Shown one piece after another: positions 56,122-64,000 of a stretch of DNA of 64,000 nt. This DNA is from CAVWDI01 sp963753725 (GTDB lineage Bacteria; Chloroflexota; Anaerolineae; Anaerolineales; UBA4823). The stretch lies in assembly GCA_963753725.1 (NCBI GenBank), contig CAVWDI010000029.1, positions 248,001 through 312,000 of the forward strand. Direction: 5' to 3'. Every line of letters begins with the position of its first letter. Within the stretch, counting starts at the first letter, position 1. The translations under genes and the position numbers were made by a program. The notes under the pieces were generated by a model. The model did no database searches. It was not told where the DNA came from and worked only from the letters and a program-made list of their open reading frames with translations.

Positions 56122-56514
56122 TCAAAAAGAATTTATCGCCTGGTTTTTATCCTCATAAATATCCACAAATTTATCAAATCCAGCGATAATTAACACGCGT
56201 TGTATCCCCGGCTGCGGGTTGAGCAATTTTAAATAAGGTGACTTTGCTGTTTTATTTTCAAGAGCTCCTTCATCCGTTGATTGATCCGAGCTGTCACTGG
56301 CCAACATCTTGGATATCACCAGCACAGAACGCAAGCCAGCGCTTGACATCGAATCCACCCCACTAAGATCCATCAACAAATAGCGCATCCCCTTCTCATA
56401 AGCCTGTTTGGCTTTCTGCTCTAATATTGATGCAGTGCCTTAGTTAATAAACCCGCTCACTTCGAAAACAGTAATAGGCACTCGGCCCTGTTCCTGCGAA
56501 ACGGTAATCTCCAT
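56122..56514 (-). CDS. STAS-domain protein (anti-sigma-factor-antagonist-like) with in-frame TAA
   Basis: About 130 residues. ATG at 56514 (GAGGGG upstream) opens EITVSQEQGRVPITVFEVSGFIN; a TAA at 56440-56442 follows, then the same frame continues GTASILEQKAKQAYEKGMRYLLMDLSGVDSMSSAGLRSVLVISKML. LSGVDSMSSAGL is the STAS phospho-acceptor loop with the serine pair. A one-base change (TAC for TAA) would give FINYGTASILEQ, a normal STAS junction. Such proteins switch partner kinases or sigma regulators. Either inactivated or affected by a sequence error. Confidence 0.65.
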
Positions 56515-56686
56515 TTTTCCCCTCGCTTTGGTATATAAAAGATACAACTAAAATTAAAATCAATTCAAAAATATTAACATTTAATTATGCACACACACAT
56601 ATTGGTTGTCTAATCTTGGAGGGTATTCGGATTTTTCCAGTCATCCTGGCACGCCAAATATCTCCATCCATAACCAATCTTCCCTT

Positions 56687-57898
56687 CTACTCCTGCGCTT
56701 GCTCGCCCTTTTCCAAACCGGTATTTCCATTTTCGCTTTGTACAATTCCAACTAAATCAGATCCGCAATACTGGCAGAAGCTTGCTCTTTTTGGATTCTT
56801 TTTACCGCATGAAACGCAGTAGTTTTTTCTGCGTGATTTGGCCGGTTTTCTACCAGCCACTCTCGGCAGGCGCGGTAAGCGTGGTCGAGGCAGCCTGAAC
56901 CAGAAAGAATCCCTTCCAGGAAACCTTCTCAGTAAATTCCTCCCCAACTCCTTACCGCTCGCCAATGCTCTTGAGTAAAGCGCCTTCATCTGCTCTCGGG
57001 ATATATGCCTGCCTGTCAAGTACCAGTAAAGGATCACGTTCCCAACCACATAAGTCCCAGCATACGTAATACCTATTTTGGGTACGATGCCCCACAGCGG
57101 TACCAGGCTGACCAGGCTGCGCGCCAGCTGGCGCCAAAAAAATCCGCTTCCCAATACGCCCCCAAATTCAGCCACATAATCCCTCCACTCCGTAGACAAC
57201 CCGAGCGCCAGGCCTAGTTTGTAAACCATAAAAGCCTGATTCTTAGTGAGTACAATCATGTCCGTCACAGTCAATGGGATATTGAGTAAGGGGATAATTT
57301 CGACAATACCGGTCGTGAACGAATAGGTTGCATTGGTTAAACAGGTATCGTTTATCATGTGGTGTGCGACTGGTACACGAAAGAGCGGAAAATAACGTCC
57401 TAGCGCCATCGTTTTATCTGGAACAAGAGTGATCACGCCTCGAGCGAACTTTCCAGTAAGAAATTTATCATCCAGGATCGAACCATCTACTACCCGCCGG
57501 CTTTTCCAATCGATCCATTGTTTCAGCATTTTTGGCCGCTCACCGCCATCAAAATTATTGATTAAAACCAGGACGGGCATATTAGCCCCGGACCAGACGC
57601 GTGAAAGTTCAGCCTCACGGGTGAAATCCGTATTTCTCGCATCCAACATCAGGATAACCAAATCCGCTCCGGAAGCCAGGTCGGGTTCCGATAAGTCAAG
57701 GATGATGATGGGTGAATCCACCATCACATCCTCACGTCTCGGATCGCGTCGCAGTTGACTCGCCAGCGTCTTCCGCCCACTTCCCTGTTTACCGATGATC
57801 ACAATTTTTATCCCCCCCAGCGCTTCATCTCGCAGCGGTTGTAAATCAACCTCTTTTACGATTTCCCATGTGTTGGTCAGTGCGGTTAACTTTGCCAT
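56687..57898 (-). CDS. P-loop GTPase-like membrane protein with C-terminal zinc ribbon
   Basis: About 403 residues. Nucleotide site IVIIGKQGSGRKTLASQLRRD, with ILMLDARNTD and PVLVLINNFDGG as candidate switch and N-K-x-D-like (here INNFD) motifs; the latter is degenerate. Then a hydrophobic DUF697-like region with two to four membrane helices (GIVEIIPLLNIPLTVTDMIVL; SLVSLVPLWGIVPKIGITYAG). The end has a zinc ribbon, CVSCGKKNPKRASFCQYCGSDL. The start at 57898 (MAKLTAL, weak AGGAT) is preferred; a start at 57967 adds 23 residues. Divergent from the cysteine desulfidase gene. Similar to YcjF-type proteins; role unknown. Confidence 0.6.
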   Translation of the reverse strand: MAKLTALTNTWEIVKEVDLQPLRDEALGGIKIVIIGKQGSGRKTLASQLRRDPRREDVMVDSPIIILDLSEPDLASGADLVILMLDARNTDFTREAELSRVWSGANMPVLVLINNFDGGERPKMLKQWIDWKSRRVVDGSILDDKFLTGKFARGVITLVPDKTMALGRYFPLFRVPVAHHMINDTCLTNATYSFTTGIVEIIPLLNIPLTVTDMIVLTKNQAFMVYKLGLALGLSTEWRDYVAEFGGVLGSGFFWRQLARSLVSLVPLWGIVPKIGITYAGTYVVGNVILYWYLTGRHISREQMKALYSRALASGKELGRNLLRRFPGRDSFWFRLPRPRLPRLPRVAGRKPAKSRRKNYCVSCGKKNPKRASFCQYCGSDLVGIVQSENGNTGLEKGEQAQE

Positions 57899-57985
57899 TG
57901 TTTGGTTATATCCTGGTACTCCCCAGAAAGGAATGTACCCCAAATTATAAGGCAACAAAGCTCTCATTGGCTGAAATTTTTTTAA

Positions 57986-58180
57986 ATGTTAATTAATTTC
58001 GATGTTAGAATTGCCCAGCAAAGCATCCATAATAAATTACTTCCGTTTACCGAGATCCTCTTTAATCGCAAATTACCTCCAACTACAATTATCGATTTTC
58101 GCGACCCGGATTGGCCGGCGGTTCTTATTATGTTCATAGATAAAATTATTAAATACATGAAAAGGTCAAGTGTGAATTGA
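57986..58180 (+). CDS. Possible small ORF before the desulfidase gene
   Basis: A 64-residue frame in AT-rich sequence whose TGA overlaps the TTG start of the next gene, a coupling pattern seen elsewhere in the window. It has no ribosome site and no recognisable domain. Doubtful. Confidence 0.2.
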   Translation: MLINFDVRIAQQSIHNKLLPFTEILFNRKLPPTTIIDFRDPDWPAVLIMFIDKIIKYMKRSSVN

Positions 58181-59453
58181 ACCTTTTGAAAGAGGTACTA
58201 AAACACGAGGTTTATCCTGCCCTGGGATGTACGGAACCCATTGCGGTCGCATACACGGCAAGTCTGGCAGCCAAGGAATTGGAAGGCGAATTGGAAGAGG
58301 TCACAATTATCATTGACCCGGGGGTTTTTAAAAACGGCATGGCGGTTACCGTTCCAAACACAAACGGCGAAAGAGGCAATCTGATCGCCGGTGTCCTGGG
58401 TGCAATCATCGGCAAGCCCGAATCAAAAATGGAAATCCTGAAACACGCCGATCAAGAAATGATCAACCAGTCCAAAGATTTTATCGAGGCCGGCAAGGCG
58501 AAGATCATTTTGGACAAAAGCAAAACAGATTTATACATTGAGGCGAAAATCAAAACCACACATGGTTCTGGGGTGGCGATCGTTGAAAACGCGCACACAA
58601 ATCTTGTTTACCTGAGTGCAAACAACCGCACGATATTGGAAAAAATGACCCCCGAGGCTGGCTCTTCAAATCAGGAATATAGATCGATCTTAAAAGAAAT
58701 GACCATCCTTGAAATGATCGATCTGGTTGATGCGTTAGACGATGAGGATAAAGCTTATATCAAAACCGGTATAGAGATGAATATGGAAATTTCAAAAGTT
58801 GGTCAAAACCTGAATAAAGTGGGCTACTATATTTATGATTTAACCAACACAGGCTATCTGCATGATGATATTTTTCCTCCAGCAAAATTATGACAGCCTC
58901 TGCCTCCGATGCCAGGATGAGCGGGGTCAGCTTACCCGTGATGACCAGCGGCAACAGCGGCAACCAGGGCATCGTGGCTGTTTTAGTCCCCTATAATGTC
59001 GGAAAATATTATCAAATCGAAGAAAGTAAGATTATCCAAAGCATTGCCTTGTCACATTTAGTCAACAGTTTTGTAAAGTGCTTCATCGGAGATTTATCCC
59101 CACTGTGCGGCGCTTCGATTTCAGCAGGAGTGGGTGCCGCGGTCGCGATTGTTTACCAGCAATGTGGAAGCGATAACGGCAAGATAACATTTGCTGTGAA
59201 TACCCTTATCAGCGATTTAGGGGGTATGCTGTGCGACGGGGCAAAAGCAGGCTGCGCATTAAAGGTCGCCACTTCTACAAACTCAGCTATCCGGGCAGCA
59301 TATATGGCGATTAACAATCACGGTATTACGGATAAAGAAGGATTCGTTGGGAAATCGGCTGAAGAAACGATCTATCACCTGAGCAGGATCAGTAAAATTG
59401 GGATGGACAAAGCCGATGAAACCATGCTTGAAATCATGATGGGCAAAAATTAA
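58177..59453 (+). CDS. L-cysteine desulfidase (CyuA/UPF0597 family), frameshifted
   Basis: Fe-S enzyme of the serine-dehydratase-alpha-like family that splits cysteine to pyruvate, ammonia and sulfide. About 425 residues when joined. EVYPALGCTEPIAVAYTASLA carries the first cluster cysteine, GERGNLIAGVLGAIIGKPE the core, and in the second frame LSPLCGASISAGVGAAVAIVY and LGGMLCDGAKAGCALKVATS give the other three. The A-run at 58884-58887 is one short; a fifth A restores AKIMTASASDARM. TTG start. Alternatively a related serine dehydratase; CGAS and CDGAKAGC favour the desulfidase. Divergent from the GTPase-like gene. Confidence 0.82.
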
Positions 59454-59467
59454 TGTGCGGTTGGTGA

Positions 59468-60853
59468 TTAGCCCGCACTCGTCTGCAGTTCATCCTCACG
59501 TCCAGGTTTTACTAACTGAACCGCCAGAATCAATAAAACACCCATAATTAATCCGCCTAACAAGAACGGCGCCCAGGGTCCCAGGGTTTGAAAGATTACC
59601 CCGCCCAGCAGTGGCGCCACAGCATTGGCCGCGCTGAACATGGATGCCGAAATACCCAGCATGCCGCCCACCTCTTGATGGTCTACACGCTTTGTGATCA
59701 AACTGTTGATCGTCGGGTGCAAAATGCCGCCTCCGATTGATATTGGAAACATCGCGACCAGAATCCAAACAATTCCTGACCAACCATTGTTCGTATCTTC
59801 CGGTAAGTCAACTGAAAGGTTTTGGGGACTGGTGGTTGCTAAAGGGCGGGTCTCCCCGCTTGAGGTTAATTCATTTGTGAGTACATCCCTTGAATATCCT
59901 GGTGGTGGAACACGCGGCGTGAAAGCGAGCATGGATAGACCAATCGCCAGGGTCGCCAATCCAAGATAGACCAAACGGCGGTCTCCCACGCGCCTACTCC
60001 AGCGCCCAATAAAATAGCCCTGGACGGCCACAACGATAATACCCACATAGACAAAGATAATCGCGTTTCTCGAAGCGTTCATACCTAATTGGGTCAAAGT
60101 AAATAAAGCCAGCATTTGTTCAAATCCCCCAAATGCGATCTGCTGGGCGAACAATAGCACCAATAAAAAACCAACTGTCGGATGGCTCAAAGCTTTGAAC
60201 AGTGCATTGAATGAAAATACAGACCTGGTCTCTGTTTTTCCTCGTTTTTCCGGCGGGAGCGTTTCCGGCAGCCAGAATATCGTCAACAGAATCGATATTA
60301 AAGAAAACAGCGCCGCTAAAAACGCGGGGACGTGGTAGTTATTTCCACTGGCTGAAAGGGCTACAAAGGCTATCGCCGGTCCCAGAATAAAGCCGATTCC
60401 GAATGCTGCTCCAATCAATCCAAGACCTTGCGTGCGGTTTTTCTCCGTGGTACTGTCTGTGATGGCGGCTTGTGCTGTGGCGATATTCGCACCCGAGATG
60501 CCGTCAATCAACCTGGACAGCAGCACCAACCACAACGAATTTGCGAAACCCAATATTATGAACCCGGTAAAGGTCCCAAGCTGACTGATAACCAGTATCG
60601 GTTTACGACCGTACTTGTCAGACAAGCGGCCAAGTATGGGCGCTCCAATAAACTGCATCACAGGGTAAGCCGCTCCAATTAAACCTATCACGATCGGTGT
60701 GGCGTTGAAACTTGCTGCATACAGCGGTAACAGCGGGATGATGATCGTCAAACCTAAGAGGTCGACCATCACGATTACAAATATCGGGAGTATCTTTTTG
60801 AAATCTAGTTTCCCATTCGATTTTTGATTCTGGTCTGGATTTTGATTATCCAT
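59468..60853 (-). CDS. Major facilitator superfamily transporter (TetA-like drug/H+ antiporter group)
   Basis: Inner-membrane transporter of 461 residues with 12 helices and a long central cytoplasmic loop. The MFS motif A is GRLSDKYGRKPILVIS after helix 2; the N-terminus is VMVDLLGLTIIIPLLPLYAASF. An extended extracytoplasmic loop (about 330-370, TPRVPPPGYSRDVLTN...) is unusual. Closest in layout to tetracycline/multidrug antiporters, but substrate unknown. ATG at 60853 with only a weak ribosome site. Convergent with the desulfidase, 14 bases apart. Intact. Confidence 0.85.
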   Translation of the reverse strand: MDNQNPDQNQKSNGKLDFKKILPIFVIVMVDLLGLTIIIPLLPLYAASFNATPIVIGLIGAAYPVMQFIGAPILGRLSDKYGRKPILVISQLGTFTGFIILGFANSLWLVLLSRLIDGISGANIATAQAAITDSTTEKNRTQGLGLIGAAFGIGFILGPAIAFVALSASGNNYHVPAFLAALFSLISILLTIFWLPETLPPEKRGKTETRSVFSFNALFKALSHPTVGFLLVLLFAQQIAFGGFEQMLALFTLTQLGMNASRNAIIFVYVGIIVVAVQGYFIGRWSRRVGDRRLVYLGLATLAIGLSMLAFTPRVPPPGYSRDVLTNELTSSGETRPLATTSPQNLSVDLPEDTNNGWSGIVWILVAMFPISIGGGILHPTINSLITKRVDHQEVGGMLGISASMFSAANAVAPLLGGVIFQTLGPWAPFLLGGLIMGVLLILAVQLVKPGREDELQTSAG

Positions 60854-61014
60854 ATAATCACTTAGATGCCTTGTCGTATTTTATAAACAATAACCTTCTC
60901 AAAAGCTGTAATTCTACCATCAGCGTCCCAGGATTTTCTCTATACCATTTTAGTTTGTCAAGAGTAAAATCTAATCTATCATAAATCCTGGTTTTGAAAA
61001 ATTTGCCTGCAGCC

Positions 61015-61020
61015 ATCTAT
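61015..61020. repeat. Target-site duplication, left copy
   Basis: ATCTAT directly precedes the left IS end and recurs at 62894-62899 directly after the right end. Confidence 0.6.
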
Positions 61021-62893
61021 GATCGCACTGCAAAAACGACCAGACCAAATTAGTCTGAATTGTACCCTCCTCAAGAGGGGAATTTCTTAATATAATTAGA
61101 CCATCCCGAAGCAGAAAGGTCTGAAGCATGTATAAAGCCAATAAACGCCATTTGCAGCCGCTGTTGATCAGCAATGTCAGCGATCTGCCGAAGAAGAAAC
61201 GCAAACAATTAGAGAACTCTTGGGCAGAGGAATTCTATCGCGACTTCTTCAGCCGCATCGATGAAGATACTTTTGCGGTTCTCTATGTCGCACACCCTTC
61301 AAGGCCGAACGTACCGATCAACTGGTTGGTTGGGCTGGAAACGCTCAAGGCAGGCTTCGGGTGGAGCGACGAAGAACTGTACGATCATTTCTGTTTTGAT
61401 CTGCAGGTGCGCTATGCCTTGGGCATCCACGATCTGAACGAAAGCGACTTCGACCTGCGCACCTTATATTACTTCCGCCAGCGTCTGAGCCGCTACAACC
61501 TGGAACACGGCGTGAACCTGCTCACGCAAGCTTTTGAGAACATCACTGACCAGCAATTGACGACTTTGCAGGTCAAGACCGGCAAACAGCGTATGGACAG
61601 CACCCAGATTGCCAGCAACATCCTGGAGATGAGCCGCTTACAGCTGCTGGTGGAAGCTGTGCAGCGCATGCAGCGCAGTCTCTCAGAAGCTGATCAGCAG
61701 CGCTATGCTGAAACCTTTGCCCCTTATCTGCAAGGCCATTCGGGGCAGTACGTGTACCGGATCAAAGGGCAAGAGGCCACGGAGACGCACTTGCAGCAGA
61801 TCGGGGAAGTGATCGCTTTGCTGCTGGAAGAACTGAGAGAAGACTACGCCCAAGACCCGGCCTACCAGGTGCTGAGACGTTTCTTCGAAGACAACTTCCG
61901 CCTGGAAGCCCAAGCGGTGCGCCCCAAGAGCAAACAGGAGTTGCAAGCCGACAGTTTGCAGTCAGTGGACGATCTGGAAGCCACTTATCGCCGGAAAGGT
62001 TCGCGGGACTACAAAGGCTATGTAACCAATCTGAGCGAGACCTGCGACCCGGACAATGCGCTGCAGTTGATCACCAAAGTGCAAGTAGCCCCCAACAACA
62101 CCAACGACAACAGCCTGCTGTTGGAAGCCTTACCCGACTTGAAGAAACGCACCGGGTTGGAGACGCTCTACACGGATGGCCCGTATGCCGGTCCCGATGT
62201 CGATCCAGCCCTGCAGAAAGACGGGGTCGAACAGATCCAAACCGGTATCAATGGCAAAAGGCTGGACCCTGACAAGCTGTACCTGGCCGATTTCGATATC
62301 GAGCAAAACGAGCAAGGCGTTCCCACCCACATCACCTGTCCCCAGGGACAAAGCGTGCCGGTTGAGCTGAGCAGTCAGAAGTGTAGTTACCGGGCGGACT
62401 TCGACCCGTCAGTCTGTCTGACCTGTCCGTTTCATCTCGCAGAAAGCTGTCCGGCTCGCCCTGGGAAAAAGCGTCCCTCCTTCCGTCTGAGATTTACTCC
62501 CGCCCAGATGGCCGTGGCCCAACGGCGACGCAAAATGAGGCAGAACAAGCAAACAGGCAAGAACCATCGGGCAGCCATCGAAGGCACGGTCCGGGAAGTG
62601 AAACATCCCTTCCCGGGGGGCAAGCTGCCGGTGCGAGGTCTCTTCCGCGTAACCTGCATGATGGTCGGATCGGCTGCCATGATCAATGTGCGCCGCATTA
62701 ACCATTACTGGGAAGAGAAAAGGAAGGATGAACGGCGGAAAATGGCTGCTGAAAAGGGTGCGAGAGCTGCCCCTGAACAGCAAGGAGTTCCTTTTTCCTC
62801 ATTTCTGAAGGCGCTTTTGACCGGCCAGAGATCGTTTATTCCGTCTCCTAAAACCTACATTGGTTGTTAAAGAACTGTAATTGCAGTGTGATC
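61021..62893 (+). mobile_element. IS1182-family insertion sequence, complete
   Basis: Element of about 1.87 kb. Terminal inverted repeats of 17 bp: GATCGCACTGCAAAAAC at 61021-61037 and, reversed at 62877-62893, GATCACACTGCAATTAC, with three mismatches. They flank one complete transposase gene, and ATCTAT is duplicated outside both ends. It appears intact and possibly active. Its right end abuts the DMT transporter start. Inverted-repeat boundaries could move by one or two bases, since GATC overlaps the duplicated bases. Confidence 0.75.
61128..62870 (+). CDS. IS1182-family transposase
   Basis: DDE transposase of 580 residues. The N-terminal DUF772-type domain (WLVGLETLKAGFGWSDEELYDHFCFDLQVRYALG) is followed by the catalytic core: first Asp in RMDSTQIASNI, second in TLYTDGPYAG, Glu in RAAIEGTVREVKHPF. 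A cysteine cluster (SSQKCSYRADFDPSVCLTCPFHLAESC) near residue 420-440 is the insertion typical of IS1182 proteins. Complete with no frame damage. The last residues end SFIPSPKTYIGC, seven bases before the right inverted repeat. Confidence 0.92.
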   Translation: MYKANKRHLQPLLISNVSDLPKKKRKQLENSWAEEFYRDFFSRIDEDTFAVLYVAHPSRPNVPINWLVGLETLKAGFGWSDEELYDHFCFDLQVRYALGIHDLNESDFDLRTLYYFRQRLSRYNLEHGVNLLTQAFENITDQQLTTLQVKTGKQRMDSTQIASNILEMSRLQLLVEAVQRMQRSLSEADQQRYAETFAPYLQGHSGQYVYRIKGQEATETHLQQIGEVIALLLEELREDYAQDPAYQVLRRFFEDNFRLEAQAVRPKSKQELQADSLQSVDDLEATYRRKGSRDYKGYVTNLSETCDPDNALQLITKVQVAPNNTNDNSLLLEALPDLKKRTGLETLYTDGPYAGPDVDPALQKDGVEQIQTGINGKRLDPDKLYLADFDIEQNEQGVPTHITCPQGQSVPVELSSQKCSYRADFDPSVCLTCPFHLAESCPARPGKKRPSFRLRFTPAQMAVAQRRRKMRQNKQTGKNHRAAIEGTVREVKHPFPGGKLPVRGLFRVTCMMVGSAAMINVRRINHYWEEKRKDERRKMAAEKGARAAPEQQGVPFSSFLKALLTGQRSFIPSPKTYIGC

Positions 62894-62899
62894 ATCTAT
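62894..62899. repeat. Target-site duplication, right copy, overlaps the transporter start codon
   Basis: ATCTAT at 62894-62899; its last two bases (AT) are the first two of the downstream ATG at 62898. Confidence 0.6.
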
Positions 62900-63776
62900 G
62901 AAACCCCATACAATTGCGGTCCTTCAAGCGCTCCTGGTCACATTTCTCTGGTCAACATCCTGGGTGTTGATCAAATTCGGGCTGGTCGACATTCCGCCGT
63001 TGACCTTCGCTGGATTGAGATATGCTCTGGCTTTCCTGATCTTGCTGCCGTTTACACTCGGCTCAAAAAGACGGCGTGAGCTCAAGTCGCTGTCATCCAG
63101 GCAGTGGGGATTATTACTTTTATTGGGTCTATTGTTTTACGCCGTTGTCCAGGGAACCCAATTTTACGGCCTGGCGTTCCTGCCAGCTGCCACGGTGAGT
63201 TTGATCTTAAATTTCACCACCCTGGTCGTAGCATTAATGGGTGTATTCTGGTTGGCGGAACAACCAGGGTGGATGGGCTGGCTGGGAATTGTCCTTTCAA
63301 TGATTGGCATTGTTGTTTACTTCTATCCGGTCAATCTTCCGGGATCACAATTTTTTGCTATATTCATCGTAACCATAGGCATGCTCACCAATGCGGTTTC
63401 AGCCGTTCTGGGCCGCCGCATCAATCACAAAGAGAATATCCCGCCTCTAATTGTTACAACCGTAAGCATGGGCTTTGGAGCCGCGATTTTACTGGCCGCG
63501 GGAACCATTACCCAAGGTATCCCACACCTGACAGTAGAGAATTTAACGGTTATCATCTGGCTGGCCCTGGTGAACACCGCTTTCGCATTCACCCTCTGGA
63601 ATCATACCCTGCGCAGCCTGCCGGCCATGGAATCGAGCATAATCAACAGCACCATGCTGATACAGATAGCCCTGCTTGCCTGGCTCGTGCTGGGCGAAGA
63701 GCTCACAGGTAAAGAATGGCTCGGACTAATATTGGTAGGTGCGGGTGTGCTGGTCGTCCAAATCCGGAGTAAGTAG
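62898..63776 (+). CDS. EamA/DMT-family transporter
   Basis: Drug/metabolite transporter of 292 residues with ten helices from two EamA repeats. First repeat: LVTFLWSTSWVLIKFGLVDIPPLTFAGLRY, second: NTAFAFTLWNHTLRSLPAMESSIINSTMLIQIALLAW and LVLGEELTGKEWLG. Substrate unknown, likely amino acid or metabolite export. The ATG at 62898 follows directly on the IS target duplication, so the original upstream region has been replaced by IS sequence; no ribosome site lies before it. Intact. Confidence 0.88.
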   Translation: MKPHTIAVLQALLVTFLWSTSWVLIKFGLVDIPPLTFAGLRYALAFLILLPFTLGSKRRRELKSLSSRQWGLLLLLGLLFYAVVQGTQFYGLAFLPAATVSLILNFTTLVVALMGVFWLAEQPGWMGWLGIVLSMIGIVVYFYPVNLPGSQFFAIFIVTIGMLTNAVSAVLGRRINHKENIPPLIVTTVSMGFGAAILLAAGTITQGIPHLTVENLTVIIWLALVNTAFAFTLWNHTLRSLPAMESSIINSTMLIQIALLAWLVLGEELTGKEWLGLILVGAGVLVVQIRSK

Positions 63777-63839
63777 TGTGAACAATCAATAACCTGTAGT
63801 GTGTTAAAATTCACAAATCTGGCCAAACCTGAAAACCGA

Positions 63840-64000
63840 ATGAAAGTAATTACCAGGCTGCTGCCTCTCTATTTTTCGATTGTATTATTGGTTATCTCAT
63901 GCGGCACGAAAGCGCCCACTGATGAATTGGATGCCATAAAATATACCGGACTCATCAGAGTTGGCACATCAGCTGATGCGCCGCCCTTTGAATCATTGGA
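63840..64000 (+). CDS. Solute-binding lipoprotein, N-terminus only (cut by window edge)
   Basis: First 53 residues. Signal ends VISCG (lipobox; C at about 22), and LIRVGTSADAPPFESL is the first strand and substrate loop of family 3 (amino-acid-type) periplasmic binding proteins. The ABC permease genes, if present, would lie beyond the window. ATG at 63840 without a clear ribosome site. Confidence 0.75.
   Translation, partial: MKVITRLLPLYFSIVLLVISCGTKAPTDELDAIKYTGLIRVGTSADAPPFESL

Noticed and set aside
7019..56442. Reassignment of TAA as a sense codon
   Set aside because: TAA ends many intact genes here (for example mtaB, gatB and the transposase), so only two internal cases cannot support a changed code.
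5389..59453. Programmed ribosomal frameshifting as the general explanation for the split genes
   Set aside because: Sites lack a shared slippery sequence or downstream structure, both insertions and deletions occur, and the genes are unrelated. Sequence error explains them more simply.
61683..61946. Minus-strand frame inside the IS
   Set aside because: Overlaps the transposase gene fully and has no ribosome site; a shadow.
1..64000. tRNA, rRNA or riboswitch
   Set aside because: No T-arm-like GTTCGA-type sequence in a cloverleaf context, no rRNA-like block and no recognised riboswitch core was found on either strand by eye; small RNAs could be missed.

Overview
The window looks like a chromosomal segment of an Anaerolineae-like Chloroflexota bacterium. 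This is inferred from gene content, not from a marker tree: many lipoproteins with lipoboxes, SH3-like domains on PT-rich linkers, a DUF389 membrane protein fused to an SH3 domain, SpoVS, an archaeal-type phosphoglycerate mutase, a macrodomain protein, tandem M3 peptidases and tandem glutamate dehydrogenases. TTG starts are frequent and several genes lack a Shine-Dalgarno sequence. No rRNA, tRNA, CRISPR array, prophage or known defence system was found.

Layout. 1-7.2 kb (all minus): class III aminotransferase (cut by the edge), a kinase-like unknown, a membrane protein, a 39-residue lipopeptide, an M28 peptidase with a multi-spanning tail, a PlsC-like acyltransferase and a decayed membrane sensor. 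7.6-13.9 kb (plus): apgM, lipoprotein, mtaB, HIT protein, macrodomain protein, TrmH-type methyltransferase, DUF711 protein. 14-21.1 kb: uvrA (minus), a zinc-ribbon protein and SH3 lipoprotein (plus), clpC (minus). 21.1-25.3 kb: two intergenic regions with a GC-palindrome repeat family, flanking a membrane-anchored unknown, DUF389-SH3 and a SIMPL lipoprotein. 25.3-29.2 kb: amidase, sensor-domain permease, universal stress protein and NAD synthetase in one run. 29.2-38.1 kb: ABC-F ATPase, LCP protein, RecD2-like helicase, small unknowns, spoVS, an esterase lipoprotein. 38.1-47.5 kb: gatC, gatA, two M3 peptidases, aldo/keto reductase, nucleotidyltransferase, a small protein, gatB; all three subunits of the tRNA amidotransferase are therefore here. 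47.8-54.5 kb: two glutamate dehydrogenases, dnaN, a PEP/pyruvate-binding protein. 54.5-64 kb: deoxynucleoside kinase, repeat lipoprotein, STAS protein, GTPase-like membrane protein, cysteine desulfidase (CyuA-like), MFS transporter, an IS1182-type insertion sequence, DMT transporter and the start of a solute-binding lipoprotein.

The dominant oddity is reading-frame damage: I count 15 single-base (net) frameshifts and two in-frame TAA codons, hitting core genes such as dnaN, gatA, clpC (twice) and nadE. In most, adding or removing one base, often in a homopolymer, restores a family-like protein. The simplest reading is an uncorrected long-read or low-coverage assembly, so these genes are annotated here as whole genes with the break marked. 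The most interesting non-artefactual signals are: G-quadruplex-capable tracts just upstream of two start codons, the two clusters of GC-palindrome repeats, the amidase-permease-stress protein-NadE run, and an IS1182 insertion whose target duplication recreates the start codon of the downstream transporter.
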